Notes under the pieces: model-generated
The model's database searches: none
The model's input: only the letters and a program-made list of their open reading frames with translations
What the model was told of the DNA's origin: nothing
Assembly: GCA_947168445.1 (NCBI GenBank)
Contig: CAMVLW010000011.1
Span: forward strand, 1 to 40,929
Length of the DNA: 40,929 bases
Reading direction: 5' to 3'
DNA from: an uncultured Clostridia bacterium
Lineage (GTDB): Bacteria; Bacillota; Clostridia; Oscillospirales; Acutalibacteraceae
Part shown: positions 23,258 to 30,764 of the stretch, one piece after another
Position numbering within the stretch: the first letter of the stretch is position 1
How the letters are laid out: the number at the start of each line of letters is the position of its first letter
Program-made: the position numbers and the translations under genes

Positions 23258-24759
23258 TGCTGCTCAAACGCGCCTTTTGCGGCAGTGATAAACGCATTGA
23301 TTTGCTCCGGTTCTTCACCTCTGAGATATTCGCGCAGCAGCAGCTCCACGCGGTATTTCCACACATAATCGAGGATTTCCTTCGTATCGCCGGAAACGGA
23401 CGCGGGAAGATTGGCAAACTGTCCCTGGCTGATGAAATAATCGCGGTTTAAGCCAAACTGCCCGCCGCTATCTTTAATCACGCTATTGAGAGCTGTCACG
23501 CAATCTGCAATTTTCACCGCGTCAGCCCCCTCAGGCAGACACTCAGGCAACGCGGTAAGCAGCATGTTCTTGTCCACATCAAAGGCAATCCACTCAAAGC
23601 GGCGGCGCAGGGCAAAATCCATGCTGTCAACCGAGCGGTCAATATCGTTCATGGTGCCGATTACGCAGACGTTTTCGGGAATATAAAAGCCCTCGGCGAA
23701 CACGTCCTTTGTGCCGTTCTCGCCGTAATAGCTTTCTTTTTCGGGATTATAGGTTTTCAAAAGATGGTACTGATTCTTAACGCGGTTCTTTTCGCCGCGC
23801 TTGTCCTTTTCCAGACAGAACATCAACTCGCCGAACACCTTTGACATATTGGCGCGGTTGATTTCGTCGATGATGAAATAATAACGCTGTTCGGGATTGC
23901 CCTGCTCAATCACGCGGCGGCAAAAGTCCTTAAAAATGCCGTCGGTTTTGACAAAGCAAACGGCGCCGTTTCGCTCAACAGGCCGCAAGCCCTCGACAAA
24001 ATCGGTGTAGTCATAGGACGGATGAAACTGCACAAACTCATAGCCGGCGCTTTCGCTGCTGTTGTTTTGCAGCTTGCCGCCTGTCGTCTCGGCGATTTTG
24101 CGGGCAAGATAGGTTTTGCCGGTACCCGGAGCGCCGGTGAAAATCAGCTGACGGCATCCGCCTTCTTCGATTAAGTCGGTGATATTAAGCTCTTTTTCGT
24201 TTCTCGAAACAGGCTTACTCTCCTTTGCATAAAAATATTTAAAGGTTCTCTTCGCCATTTCCGGGATTCCGCTCACTGTAATCTTTTTGTCATTATGGAT
24301 AAACTCCAGCCATTTAGTCAGGTAATCGCGCATTTTGTCTGTCTTCGTAAATTTGCCCAGCTCCTCGGTATAATCTTCAATCGATTTGCCTTGCCCGACT
24401 GGTCTCTTTTTCAACTGGTTGGCATTGTTACTCAGATTTTGGCTTTCGGAAGCACTACTGTTTGATGACGACTTGAACGCAGACAGAATTTCCCATGTGT
24501 AATAGCGATTATTCAGTTTGCAAAGATTTTGGTCATTTTTTTCCAAATAATAATGGTATGGAGCATTTTCAACGTCACCCGCAATCTTGCGCAGCGGAGA
24601 AAGAAAACAGTACGCCATATATTTGTGTGTGTTGTTTACCAAATCCTTGTACTCGCTGCGATCAATGAAGTATTCTTCCGTCAGGCGCGTTGTAATAAAC
24701 TCGCTGATGGTCATTTCACCTAAATCCATTTCCTTGACAAATTCTGTTATCTCCATCAC
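23254..24759 (-). CDS. mcrB: McrB-like AAA+ motor of a type IV restriction system, with atypical N-terminus
   Basis: McrB recognises modified DNA and powers translocation. The 501-residue protein has its AAA+ domain at about 200-470: Walker A GAPGTGKT, FHPSYDYTDFVEGLRP, Walker B FIIDEINRAN, and the McrB signature GTMNDIDRSVDSMDFALRRR, which marks the GTP-using branch. The first about 190 residues should be the specificity domain. They include a long Ser/Asn-rich linker (SSSNSSASESQNLSNNANQ) and do not look like the E. coli McrB DNA-binding domain, so the modification recognised is unknown. AAAGGAG lies nine bases before the first ATG. The N-terminal coding sequence is noticeably more AT-rich than its neighbours, which hints at transfer. 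Confidence 0.88.
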   Translation of the reverse strand: MMEITEFVKEMDLGEMTISEFITTRLTEEYFIDRSEYKDLVNNTHKYMAYCFLSPLRKIAGDVENAPYHYYLEKNDQNLCKLNNRYYTWEILSAFKSSSNSSASESQNLSNNANQLKKRPVGQGKSIEDYTEELGKFTKTDKMRDYLTKWLEFIHNDKKITVSGIPEMAKRTFKYFYAKESKPVSRNEKELNITDLIEEGGCRQLIFTGAPGTGKTYLARKIAETTGGKLQNNSSESAGYEFVQFHPSYDYTDFVEGLRPVERNGAVCFVKTDGIFKDFCRRVIEQGNPEQRYYFIIDEINRANMSKVFGELMFCLEKDKRGEKNRVKNQYHLLKTYNPEKESYYGENGTKDVFAEGFYIPENVCVIGTMNDIDRSVDSMDFALRRRFEWIAFDVDKNMLLTALPECLPEGADAVKIADCVTALNSVIKDSGGQFGLNRDYFISQGQFANLPASVSGDTKEILDYVWKYRVELLLREYLRGEEPEQINAFITAAKGAFEQQ

Positions 24760-24790
24760 TCAAAGCTCCTTTTTGCTCATTATGTCTAAC

Positions 24791-24819
24791 AGTATATCAC
24801 TATAGGGCGTTTCCGTCAA
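24791..24819 (-). promoter_or_regulatory. Promoter of mcrBC
   Basis: TTGACG (24819-24814), 17 bp and TATACT (24796-24791), about 30 bp before the mcrB start. Confidence 0.75.
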
Positions 24820-24879
24820 ATAGCTTCTGCGTTAAATACAGTATAAAAATGTTTATGATTTCAAGCCTTTGTTCCCGCG

Positions 24880-25938
24880 CTAAATGCAATACAAATTGGT
24901 ATCCCAAGCCGGAATATACGGATGGTGGCGGAGATAGATTTGATAATCCGGGTTCAGCGCGTGAATCAGGAGCGGCAGCTTGAAAATATCCTCAAAGCGG
25001 TGATAGGCGGCAAAGTTGAGCTTCGGCTTGAACAGCCTGAGCGTGTGCCGCATACCGAGCAAGGCTTGTGCGTCGGCGCCCTCAACGTCGGCTTTTACAT
25101 AGGTTGCCGCTGTGCCGCAGAGAATCGAATCCACCGCCGCAACGCGGGTTTCAACGCCCTTTTCGGCAACGGCGCTGTTTCTGCCCGCTTTATTATTGAA
25201 AATCAGCGTGGTGTTTTTGTTCCACGCGCCAAGCTGCCATAATTCCGTGCGCGGCATTTCCGCACAATGCGCCTGCAACTTGGCAAAATTCTTGGCGTTC
25301 GGCTCAAAGGCAACGATTTTGCGGTAATCATCGCCCGCGTAACGCAAAAACTCGTCAACCGTGTCGCCGTTGTACGCGCCCAAATCGACATATACTTCAT
25401 TCCCGCCGAGCCGCAGGATTTCGCGGAAGGCTTCGTCCTTACCGGTTGTCACCTCGTCGAGCAAGGCAATGTCGCCTGTATAGTAGAATTGCAGAATATT
25501 TTCATATACCTTGCGTGAAAGTTCGTCCGCAAGCAGATCATGCGCCTGCCGCATGTTTTCATAATTATCGCGGATAAAATCGTCGTCAAACAAAACATTG
25601 CCGAAGGCGGGCACGCTCGGAACCAACAGCTCATGCCGCGCGGCGACAGACTTGATTGCCGCCATTACGTCGGGCAACTGGCTGGCAAAGCAGAGCGCCA
25701 CGGCAAAATCGCCGGGTTCGCGCTCAAAATCGCCGCACTTTTTGACCGTGAAGCCGTGAAAGGACTGTCCGCGCACAAAGCCGTCGCTCGCCATGACGCC
25801 CGCCGCACGGATTCCATAACGCTCAAACGCCGCAAGTACCTTGTCAGCGCCGTCGCCCATACCGTAGAGCACCACCGGCTTGCCGCAGGTTTTCAGTTTT
25901 TCCCAAACGCTCATTTTTCCGCGAAATATATCTGTCAT
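24880..25938 (-). CDS. FkbM-family methyltransferase
   Basis: FkbM-type enzymes are SAM-dependent O-methyltransferases, often acting on glycans or polyketides. From the ATG at 25938 (after GGTGAT) the protein has 352 residues; the earlier ATG at 25965 abuts the T-run of the 5S terminator and is unlikely. An N-terminal Rossmann-like domain contains PVVLYGMGDGADKVL. The methyltransferase domain has VYVDLGAYNGDTVDEFL (about 180-196, motif I), IVAFEPNAKNF (about 205-215) and TYVKADVEGADAQAL (about 280-294). The C-terminus ends in LRHHPYIPAWDTNLYCI, common in this family. It has no visible promoter and probably depends on read-through from the 5S unit just upstream. Confidence 0.85.
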   Translation of the reverse strand: MTDIFRGKMSVWEKLKTCGKPVVLYGMGDGADKVLAAFERYGIRAAGVMASDGFVRGQSFHGFTVKKCGDFEREPGDFAVALCFASQLPDVMAAIKSVAARHELLVPSVPAFGNVLFDDDFIRDNYENMRQAHDLLADELSRKVYENILQFYYTGDIALLDEVTTGKDEAFREILRLGGNEVYVDLGAYNGDTVDEFLRYAGDDYRKIVAFEPNAKNFAKLQAHCAEMPRTELWQLGAWNKNTTLIFNNKAGRNSAVAEKGVETRVAAVDSILCGTAATYVKADVEGADAQALLGMRHTLRLFKPKLNFAAYHRFEDIFKLPLLIHALNPDYQIYLRHHPYIPAWDTNLYCI

Positions 25939-25965
25939 TTCATCACCATTCGAAAAATTAAACAT

Positions 25966-25991
25966 AAAAAAACGCCCACCCTATTGGGTGG
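25966..25991 (-). terminator. Terminator of the 5S rRNA
   Basis: CCACCC (25991-25986) and GGGTGG (25981-25976) form the stem with loop AATA, followed by GCG and a run of seven T on the minus strand. Confidence 0.88.
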
Positions 25992-26002
25992 ACACTTTAA
26001 GT

Positions 26003-26118
26003 GTTGGCATCTCCCTATTTTCACAGTAAGTCGCCCTACTACTATCGTCGGCACCACTGAGCTTAACTTCCGTGTTCGGTATGGGAACGGGTGGACCCTC
26101 AGCGTCATCGACACCAAC
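26003..26118 (-). rRNA. rrf: 5S ribosomal RNA, isolated copy
   Basis: The minus strand carries the universal 5S core CCCGTTCCCATACCGAACAC followed by GGAAGTTAAGCTC, and near the end ACTGTGAAAATAGGGAG. The ends GTTGGTGTC and GATGCCAAC pair over nine positions (two G-U), which fixes the 116-base length. A perfect promoter precedes it and a terminator follows. No 16S, 23S or tRNA gene is adjacent, so this is an orphan copy. Confidence 0.96.
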
Positions 26119-26137
26119 TGTTTCAACAACATATGAG

Positions 26138-26166
26138 ATTATACCACAGCAAATCCGTTTTGTCAA
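26138..26166 (-). promoter_or_regulatory. Consensus promoter of the 5S rRNA
   Basis: TTGACA (26166-26161), 17 bp and TATAAT (26143-26138), a perfect sigma-A match. Transcription would start about 12 bases before the mature 5' end. Confidence 0.92.
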
Positions 26167-26177
26167 CAGTTTTTTTG

Positions 26178-26215
26178 AAAATTTTTCGGGCATGTCCGCC
26201 ATGAACATGCCCGAA
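26178..26215 (-). terminator. Terminator behind the dockerin gene
   Basis: TTCGGGCATGT and ACATGCCCGAA form a perfect 11-bp stem (26185-26215), followed on the minus strand by AAATTTT. It ends the flavin reductase-dockerin operon before the 5S promoter. Confidence 0.88.
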
Positions 26216-26218
26216 TGC

Positions 26219-28600
26219 TTATAATTCATCAAAAAATTCCGCCAAATATTGCTGAATCCGCGTTGCGTCCTCAATTGTCACTTCGCCGTTTTTGTCAACG
26301 TCCGCCGCCAAAAACTGCGCGCGGGACAGGTCGCCCAACTCCGCGATATACCGCTGAATCGCGGTCACGTCGCTGATGGTCACTCTGCCGTCTTCGTTCA
26401 CGTCGCCGAGGGTATACTGTGACTCAACCTCGGTCAGTCTGCCGTAGCGGTCGGCGGTGTAGGTCTTTCCGTCCCATTCCACCTGATCGGAATAACTGAA
26501 GAAATTCACGGTATATTCCAGCACAAGCGGCGCGCCGTCGCCGTCAAACAGGTTGGACACCTCTACATGATAGCGCTTGTCGCGGTAGCTTGACGCGCCG
26601 GGCGGCTTGAAGGAAATATACAAGCCCCAGCTGTTTGTCGCATACAGACCGGTTTCATTGGAATCGCGCACAAATTCTTCGCCGGTGTCTAAATCGGTGA
26701 TTTTGACAACCGCCTGCTGCGGAGAAAGCTTGACATAATCGGTGTTGAGGTTGATTGTCCACACGGCTGTTGTGGAAATATCCTCCATCGGGAAATAACC
26801 GGGAGCCGGCCACGCATAGGCAGGCTGGTTGTTGCCGACAACCGAATTACCCTGAGCATTGGGGTTGTCGGTGTATTTCACCGTGTTCACCGCCGCAAAA
26901 GGCGTATAACCCGCCGCAAAACTGATGCCGTTGCGGGTAAAAAATGTATCGCGGTGCCCGGGAATGGTGTATTTTTCATCATTGAGGAAACCGCGCAGCA
27001 AATCGGGAATTGCGTACTGACCGTCGCCGTAGCCATAGGAAATGTTGCTGCTGCTTGTCGCGGCGTAACCCGCATTGTAAAAGTCCTCGTCCATGTCCTC
27101 GGGCTTGTTGGGATAATGCGACAAGCTGCCGGTCAGGCGAACGTTTTTATCCGTCAGCACAGCGCCCTTGTAGGCGTTGCTCCACGTAACATCATCGGCT
27201 GACGCAAAGCCGCTTAAGCCCTCCAGCCAGCGGTAGTAGCTTGCCGTCCTAACGGCATTCTGTTTTGTTTCCTCGGTGAGAACATACTCCCGGTAGGGCG
27301 CGTCAACAGAGCCGGTGGTTTCATAGAAAGCCGCGGTGTAGTCCTGCGGAACCGACTCGGAAAAGCGCTTGACGATATCCGCCTTGCTGCGCTGATAATT
27401 CGGCTGCTCGTTGAGGTCAACGCGCTTTGTCTCCACCGCTTCAAAAGCACCAAACGGAATGCTCAGATAGCTGTAGCTGTCGCCGTCCTTGGTCAGCGCC
27501 AAAAAGCCGTTGCCGCACTTGATAAAGCTGAAAATATTTTTGTCGGTTGTATAGGCGGATTTAAAGGCGTTGCTTGCCATATCATAGCACTTAATGCGGT
27601 TGGCGGTTTCCAGCACATAGATATCATTTCCGTCGATATAAGCGTTCACACCGCTGTGCAGCGTGTTGTAATTTTCCTCATAATCGGGCGTGCCGGCAAA
27701 ATACGCAACCGGCTTATCGGTCTGCGTATCGTAGAGCCTGACAGTATAGGTGGCAAGATAGTCCCCCACCATTTTCGCAGGCTGATGATAGTCATCGTTA
27801 AGATACCCCACTGACAAATCCGAAAGCGTCAGCGTGCTGTTTTGATAAGTGCCGCTGTGCAGCGCACGGTTAACGTAATAGTAGCCCTGCTGCTCGGCGG
27901 GCGTATACACTGTTGAAGCATAATAAAACTTGCCGCCGTCCAAAAAAGCGCAGAAGGTATCAACCGGCGTGTCGAGGTCAAGGCTTGCGCTGCGCACTCC
28001 ATTCGCGCTGTATACTCTCACGCCCGCCTTGTTTTCCAAGGAACTGACACGGTTTTGCACGGAAAGATAAATATTGCCGCTGTCGTCACCGCCGACGCAG
28101 GAAAGGTTTTCACCCTCAACGTCAAGCGTTGAAACAACCTTGCCGCGTTCCAAATCATAGATGATAACTTCAACCATCATTCCCTCGGTTTTATTAAACA
28201 AACGGTACTTGTCAAAGGCATAGTAAAGCAACCCTGTGTTTTCATTGACATAAGCCGAGCGAATACCTCTGACAACCGAAAACGAGCCGGATTGCGGCGC
28301 CTCTTGCCGAATACCCTCCTGCTCGGGAAAGGTATATTCCACCGTGAAGGTATCCGTTGCCGTGCTGTAGCTGTAAAGTGTTCTGTCGTTAATCAGCTTT
28401 ACGGTTTTGTTGTCACGGCAAACGTACTGGTTGAGTACATCTCTTTCATTTTTCATGTTTGTATCGCCGTAGAAGCTGAGCGTCACCGCGCTTGTTTCCT
28501 GCGCCGCATTTGCCGCAGGCACCGCCGCGGCAGCCGTTGCCGCTGTCAGGATAACGCTTAAAAATACTCCTGTAATCTTTCGCGCCGCTGTTTTCATCAT
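26219..28600 (-). CDS. Secreted dockerin-containing protein of unknown activity
   Basis: The 793-residue protein has a Sec signal peptide (about 1-33, cut after ANA) and a large extracellular part with many short Tyr/Gly-rich strands resembling a beta-propeller or beta-sandwich array. It ends in a type I dockerin (about 733-793). The dockerin has two calcium-binding repeats, DVNEDGRVTISDVTAIQRY and DVDKNGEVTIEDATRIQQY, each with F-hand-like Asp/Asn positions. Dockerins attach proteins to cohesin scaffolds of cellulosome-like complexes. I recognise no glycosidase, peptidase or carbohydrate-binding motif. AAGGAG favours the second of two adjacent ATGs (28597). It is downstream of, and eight bases from, the flavin reductase gene. 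Confidence 0.85.
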   Translation of the reverse strand: MMKTAARKITGVFLSVILTAATAAAAVPAANAAQETSAVTLSFYGDTNMKNERDVLNQYVCRDNKTVKLINDRTLYSYSTATDTFTVEYTFPEQEGIRQEAPQSGSFSVVRGIRSAYVNENTGLLYYAFDKYRLFNKTEGMMVEVIIYDLERGKVVSTLDVEGENLSCVGGDDSGNIYLSVQNRVSSLENKAGVRVYSANGVRSASLDLDTPVDTFCAFLDGGKFYYASTVYTPAEQQGYYYVNRALHSGTYQNSTLTLSDLSVGYLNDDYHQPAKMVGDYLATYTVRLYDTQTDKPVAYFAGTPDYEENYNTLHSGVNAYIDGNDIYVLETANRIKCYDMASNAFKSAYTTDKNIFSFIKCGNGFLALTKDGDSYSYLSIPFGAFEAVETKRVDLNEQPNYQRSKADIVKRFSESVPQDYTAAFYETTGSVDAPYREYVLTEETKQNAVRTASYYRWLEGLSGFASADDVTWSNAYKGAVLTDKNVRLTGSLSHYPNKPEDMDEDFYNAGYAATSSSNISYGYGDGQYAIPDLLRGFLNDEKYTIPGHRDTFFTRNGISFAAGYTPFAAVNTVKYTDNPNAQGNSVVGNNQPAYAWPAPGYFPMEDISTTAVWTINLNTDYVKLSPQQAVVKITDLDTGEEFVRDSNETGLYATNSWGLYISFKPPGASSYRDKRYHVEVSNLFDGDGAPLVLEYTVNFFSYSDQVEWDGKTYTADRYGRLTEVESQYTLGDVNEDGRVTISDVTAIQRYIAELGDLSRAQFLAADVDKNGEVTIEDATRIQQYLAEFFDEL

Positions 28601-28607
28601 TCTCTCC

Positions 28608-29117
28608 TTACTTTGTCAAAACCTCTAAAATCTCACTGATATACATTTTGTGGAATTCGTCGCCGTTGTAATACTTCATCACCGAATCGCCGCCGAGCAC
28701 GCTTTCCTCGTTTAAAAACTGACCGTATAGCTTTTTGCAAATCAGCACCAGCCGCGCTTCCTCAAAGTACGGCACGCCGTCCTCGGTAAACACGGGCGTC
28801 AGCCCGGTTTCCGCCACCTTGTCCACGTTTCTGCCGCTTTTGGAGCCGCAGAAGCTCAGCGCGGGACGGTAGGTTTCGTCAAAAAAGCAGAGCGAATACA
28901 GTTCCTCGCGCTCGGTAAATTCAAAGGTGTAGCGCTGCGGGCGCACAAAGGTGAACGCCACCGGCTTGTTCCACATAATTCCCACGCCGCCCCAGCTTGC
29001 GGTCATGGTATTGAAGCTATCGGGATTTCCGGCTGTCACCAAGCTCCAGTCGCTGCCGATTAACTTAAACGGATTGTCAAACATTTCCTGCGGATTAATC
29101 ACACGAAATGCCGCCAT
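28608..29117 (-). CDS. Flavin reductase-like FMN-binding protein
   Basis: The 169-residue protein has the split-barrel flavin-reductase/flavoredoxin fold: NPFKLIGSDWSLVTAG, then NTMTASWGGVGIMWNKPVAF (about 35-54) with the FMN-phosphate loop, and FVRPQRYTFEF. CGSKSGRNVDKVAETGLTP (about 90-108) is typical of the family. Such proteins pass electrons or reduce flavins in the cytosol; some are redox-stress induced. AAGGG lies about ten bases before the ATG. It is the first gene of a unit with the dockerin protein, an odd pairing. Its promoter carries one palindrome and has two more behind it. Confidence 0.87.
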   Translation of the reverse strand: MAAFRVINPQEMFDNPFKLIGSDWSLVTAGNPDSFNTMTASWGGVGIMWNKPVAFTFVRPQRYTFEFTEREELYSLCFFDETYRPALSFCGSKSGRNVDKVAETGLTPVFTEDGVPYFEEARLVLICKKLYGQFLNEESVLGGDSVMKYYNGDEFHKMYISEILEVLTK

Positions 29118-29155
29118 AAATATCAGACCCTTTCCTCATTTTTTGGGATACTACT

Positions 29156-29183
29156 ATTATAACATATTTTGAATAATATTCAA
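29156..29183 (-). promoter_or_regulatory. Promoter of the flavin reductase gene
   Basis: TTGAAT (29183-29178), 16 bp and TATAAT (29161-29156). The -35 lies inside the palindrome at 29169-29183. Confidence 0.75.
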
Positions 29184-29240
29184 TACTACGCCGAAAATAT
29201 TCATTATTTTGAATATTTCGCCCGCTTTTTTGAATATTCA
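29169..29240. promoter_or_regulatory. Three palindromes spaced about 30 bp apart
   Basis: Site 1 is TTGAATAATATTCAA (29169-29183). Site 2 has arms AAATATTCA (29195-29203) and TGAATATTT (29210-29218). Site 3 is TGAATATTCA (29231-29240). Their centres are about 30 and 29 bp apart, close to three helical turns, so they face the same side of the DNA. Site 1 covers the flavin reductase -35. Confidence 0.6.
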
Positions 29241-29364
29241 TTACAAAGCATTTTTGCGGAAAGAACGCGGGATTTTTGGCGGCAGCCGTCGATTTCACCG
29301 ATAAATTCAGCTAATTTAACAAAAATCATTCACGCATTTTTCATTTTTGTGCAAAGGCTCGAAA

Positions 29365-29380
29365 TTGAATATTTATTCAA
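29365..29380. promoter_or_regulatory. ARG-box-like operator ahead of argG
   Basis: TTGAATATTTATTCAA fits the ArgR/AhrC operator pattern TGAAT-N4-ATTCA exactly and ends eight bases before the argG -35. In Firmicutes, arginine-loaded ArgR represses biosynthetic genes from such sites. The argR gene is not in this window. Confidence 0.75.
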
Positions 29381-29387
29381 GAAACAC

Positions 29388-29415
29388 TTGATTTTTTAAA
29401 AAGATGGTGTATAAT
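29388..29415 (+). promoter_or_regulatory. Promoter of the arginine cluster
   Basis: TTGATT (29388-29393), 16 bp and TATAAT (29410-29415), 36 bp before the argG ATG. Confidence 0.78.
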
Positions 29416-29451
29416 TGTAATCGTAACATAAATTGTATGGAGGAATCTACA

Positions 29452-30675
29452 ATGGCTGATAACAAGATCAAAAAGGTAGTTCTCGCTTATTCCGGCGGAC
29501 TGGACACTTCTATTATTATCCCCTGGCTCAAGGAAAACTATGACGGCTGCGAGGTTATCGCGGTTTCCGGCAACGTCGGTCAGGGCACCGAGTTGGACGG
29601 TTTGGAGGAAAAGGCGATTGCCACCGGCGCTTCCAAGCTTTACATCGAGGATTTGAACAAGGAATTTGTTGAGGAGTACGTATTCCCCACCGTCAAGGCG
29701 GGCGCTGTTTATGAGGGCAAGTATCTGCTGGGAACATCCTTTGCGCGTCCCGTTATCGCAAAGAGAATCGTTGAGATTGCAAAGGCGGAGGGCGCCGACG
29801 CAATTTGCCACGGCTGCACCGGCAAGGGCAACGACCAGGTTCGTTTTGAACTGGCGATTAAGGCATACGCTCCCGACATGAAGATTATCGCTCCGTGGAG
29901 AACATGGGAATTCAAGTCCCGTGAGGAAGAAATTGCCTACGCGGAGAAAAAGGGTATTCCGCTCAAGATTAACCGCGAAACCAACTATTCCAAGGATAAA
30001 AACCTCTGGCACCTCAGCCACGAGGGTCTGGATTTGGAGGATCCCGCCAACGAGCCGATGTATAACAAGGAAGGCTTCCTCGAAATGGGCGTTTCTCCCG
30101 AGCAGGCTCCCGACAAGCCCGAATATGTCACCATTCACTTTGAAAAGGGTATCCCCACAAAGATTAACGGTGAGGACACCGAATCCGTCGCGATTATCGA
30201 AAAGCTGAACGAAATCGGCGGCAGAAACGGTATCGGCATCACCGACATTGTTGAAAACCGTCTTGTCGGCATGAAGGCACGCGGCGTTTATGAAACTCCC
30301 GGCGGCACCATTCTCTACGCGGCGCACAACAAGCTGGAGGAGATTTGCCTTGACAAGGACACCCTGCACTACAAAAAGAACCTCGCGAACACCTTCGCGG
30401 ATTTGGTATATGACGGCAAGTGGTACACACCTCTGCGTGAAGCCATGAGCGCGTTTGTTGACAGCACACAGGAATATGTGACCGGCGACGTTAAGCTGAA
30501 GCTCTACAAGGGCAACATCATTGACGCGGGCGTCACCAGCCCCTACAGCCTCTATGACGAGGAAATCGCGACCTTTGACGAGGACGAGGTTTACGACCAG
30601 AACGACAGCGCAGGCTTCATCAACCTGTTCGGTCTGCCGATTAAGGTTCGCGCGAAAAAAGGACTTATTAAATAA
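29452..30675 (+). CDS. argG: Argininosuccinate synthase
   Basis: ArgG condenses citrulline and aspartate using ATP. The ATG at 29452 follows TGGAGG at normal spacing and gives 407 residues; an in-frame ATG at 29404 would overlap the -10 box. The PP-loop AYSGGLDTS is at about 11-19, followed by [15 protein letters not shown] (about 116-130) and [14 protein letters not shown] (about 184-197), all conserved in the family. It is the first gene of the arginine cluster, although argG often lies at the end or apart in other Firmicutes. Confidence 0.97.
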   Translation: MADNKIKKVVLAYSGGLDTSIIIPWLKENYDGCEVIAVSGNVGQGTELDGLEEKAIATGASKLYIEDLNKEFVEEYVFPTVKAGAVYEGKYLLGTSFARPVIAKRIVEIAKAEGADAICHGCTGKGNDQVRFELAIKAYAPDMKIIAPWRTWEFKSREEEIAYAEKKGIPLKINRETNYSKDKNLWHLSHEGLDLEDPANEPMYNKEGFLEMGVSPEQAPDKPEYVTIHFEKGIPTKINGEDTESVAIIEKLNEIGGRNGIGITDIVENRLVGMKARGVYETPGGTILYAAHNKLEEICLDKDTLHYKKNLANTFADLVYDGKWYTPLREAMSAFVDSTQEYVTGDVKLKLYKGNIIDAGVTSPYSLYDEEIATFDEDEVYDQNDSAGFINLFGLPIKVRAKKGLIK

Positions 30676-30690
30676 GCAACGTGACGTTGC
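30676..30690. repeat. REP-like hairpin, copy 2
   Basis: GCAACGTGACGTTGC begins at the base after the argG stop. It has six-base arms around TGA and shares the CGTGACG core with the copy at 35478. Confidence 0.55.
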
Positions 30691-30714
30691 AGCACATATA
30701 AAAATAGTTTGTTC

Positions 30715-30738
30715 GGGCAGGGTGAAATATCCCTGCCC
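30715..30738 (+). other. Hairpin between argG and argH
   Basis: GGGCAGGG and CCCTGCCC form a perfect eight-pair stem with an eight-base loop. AAAAAGTGTTTT follows rather than a direct U-run, so it may be a weak terminator or a processing/stability element that adjusts argG relative to argH. Confidence 0.55.
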
Positions 30739-30764
30739 AAAAAGTGTTTTATGAGGTAAACGAA

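Noticed and set aside
29118..29451. A small gene in the 334-bp gap between the flavin reductase gene and argG
   Set aside because: Frames there are short, AT-rich and without ribosome binding sites. The gap is filled by two promoters, three palindromes and an ARG-box-like operator.
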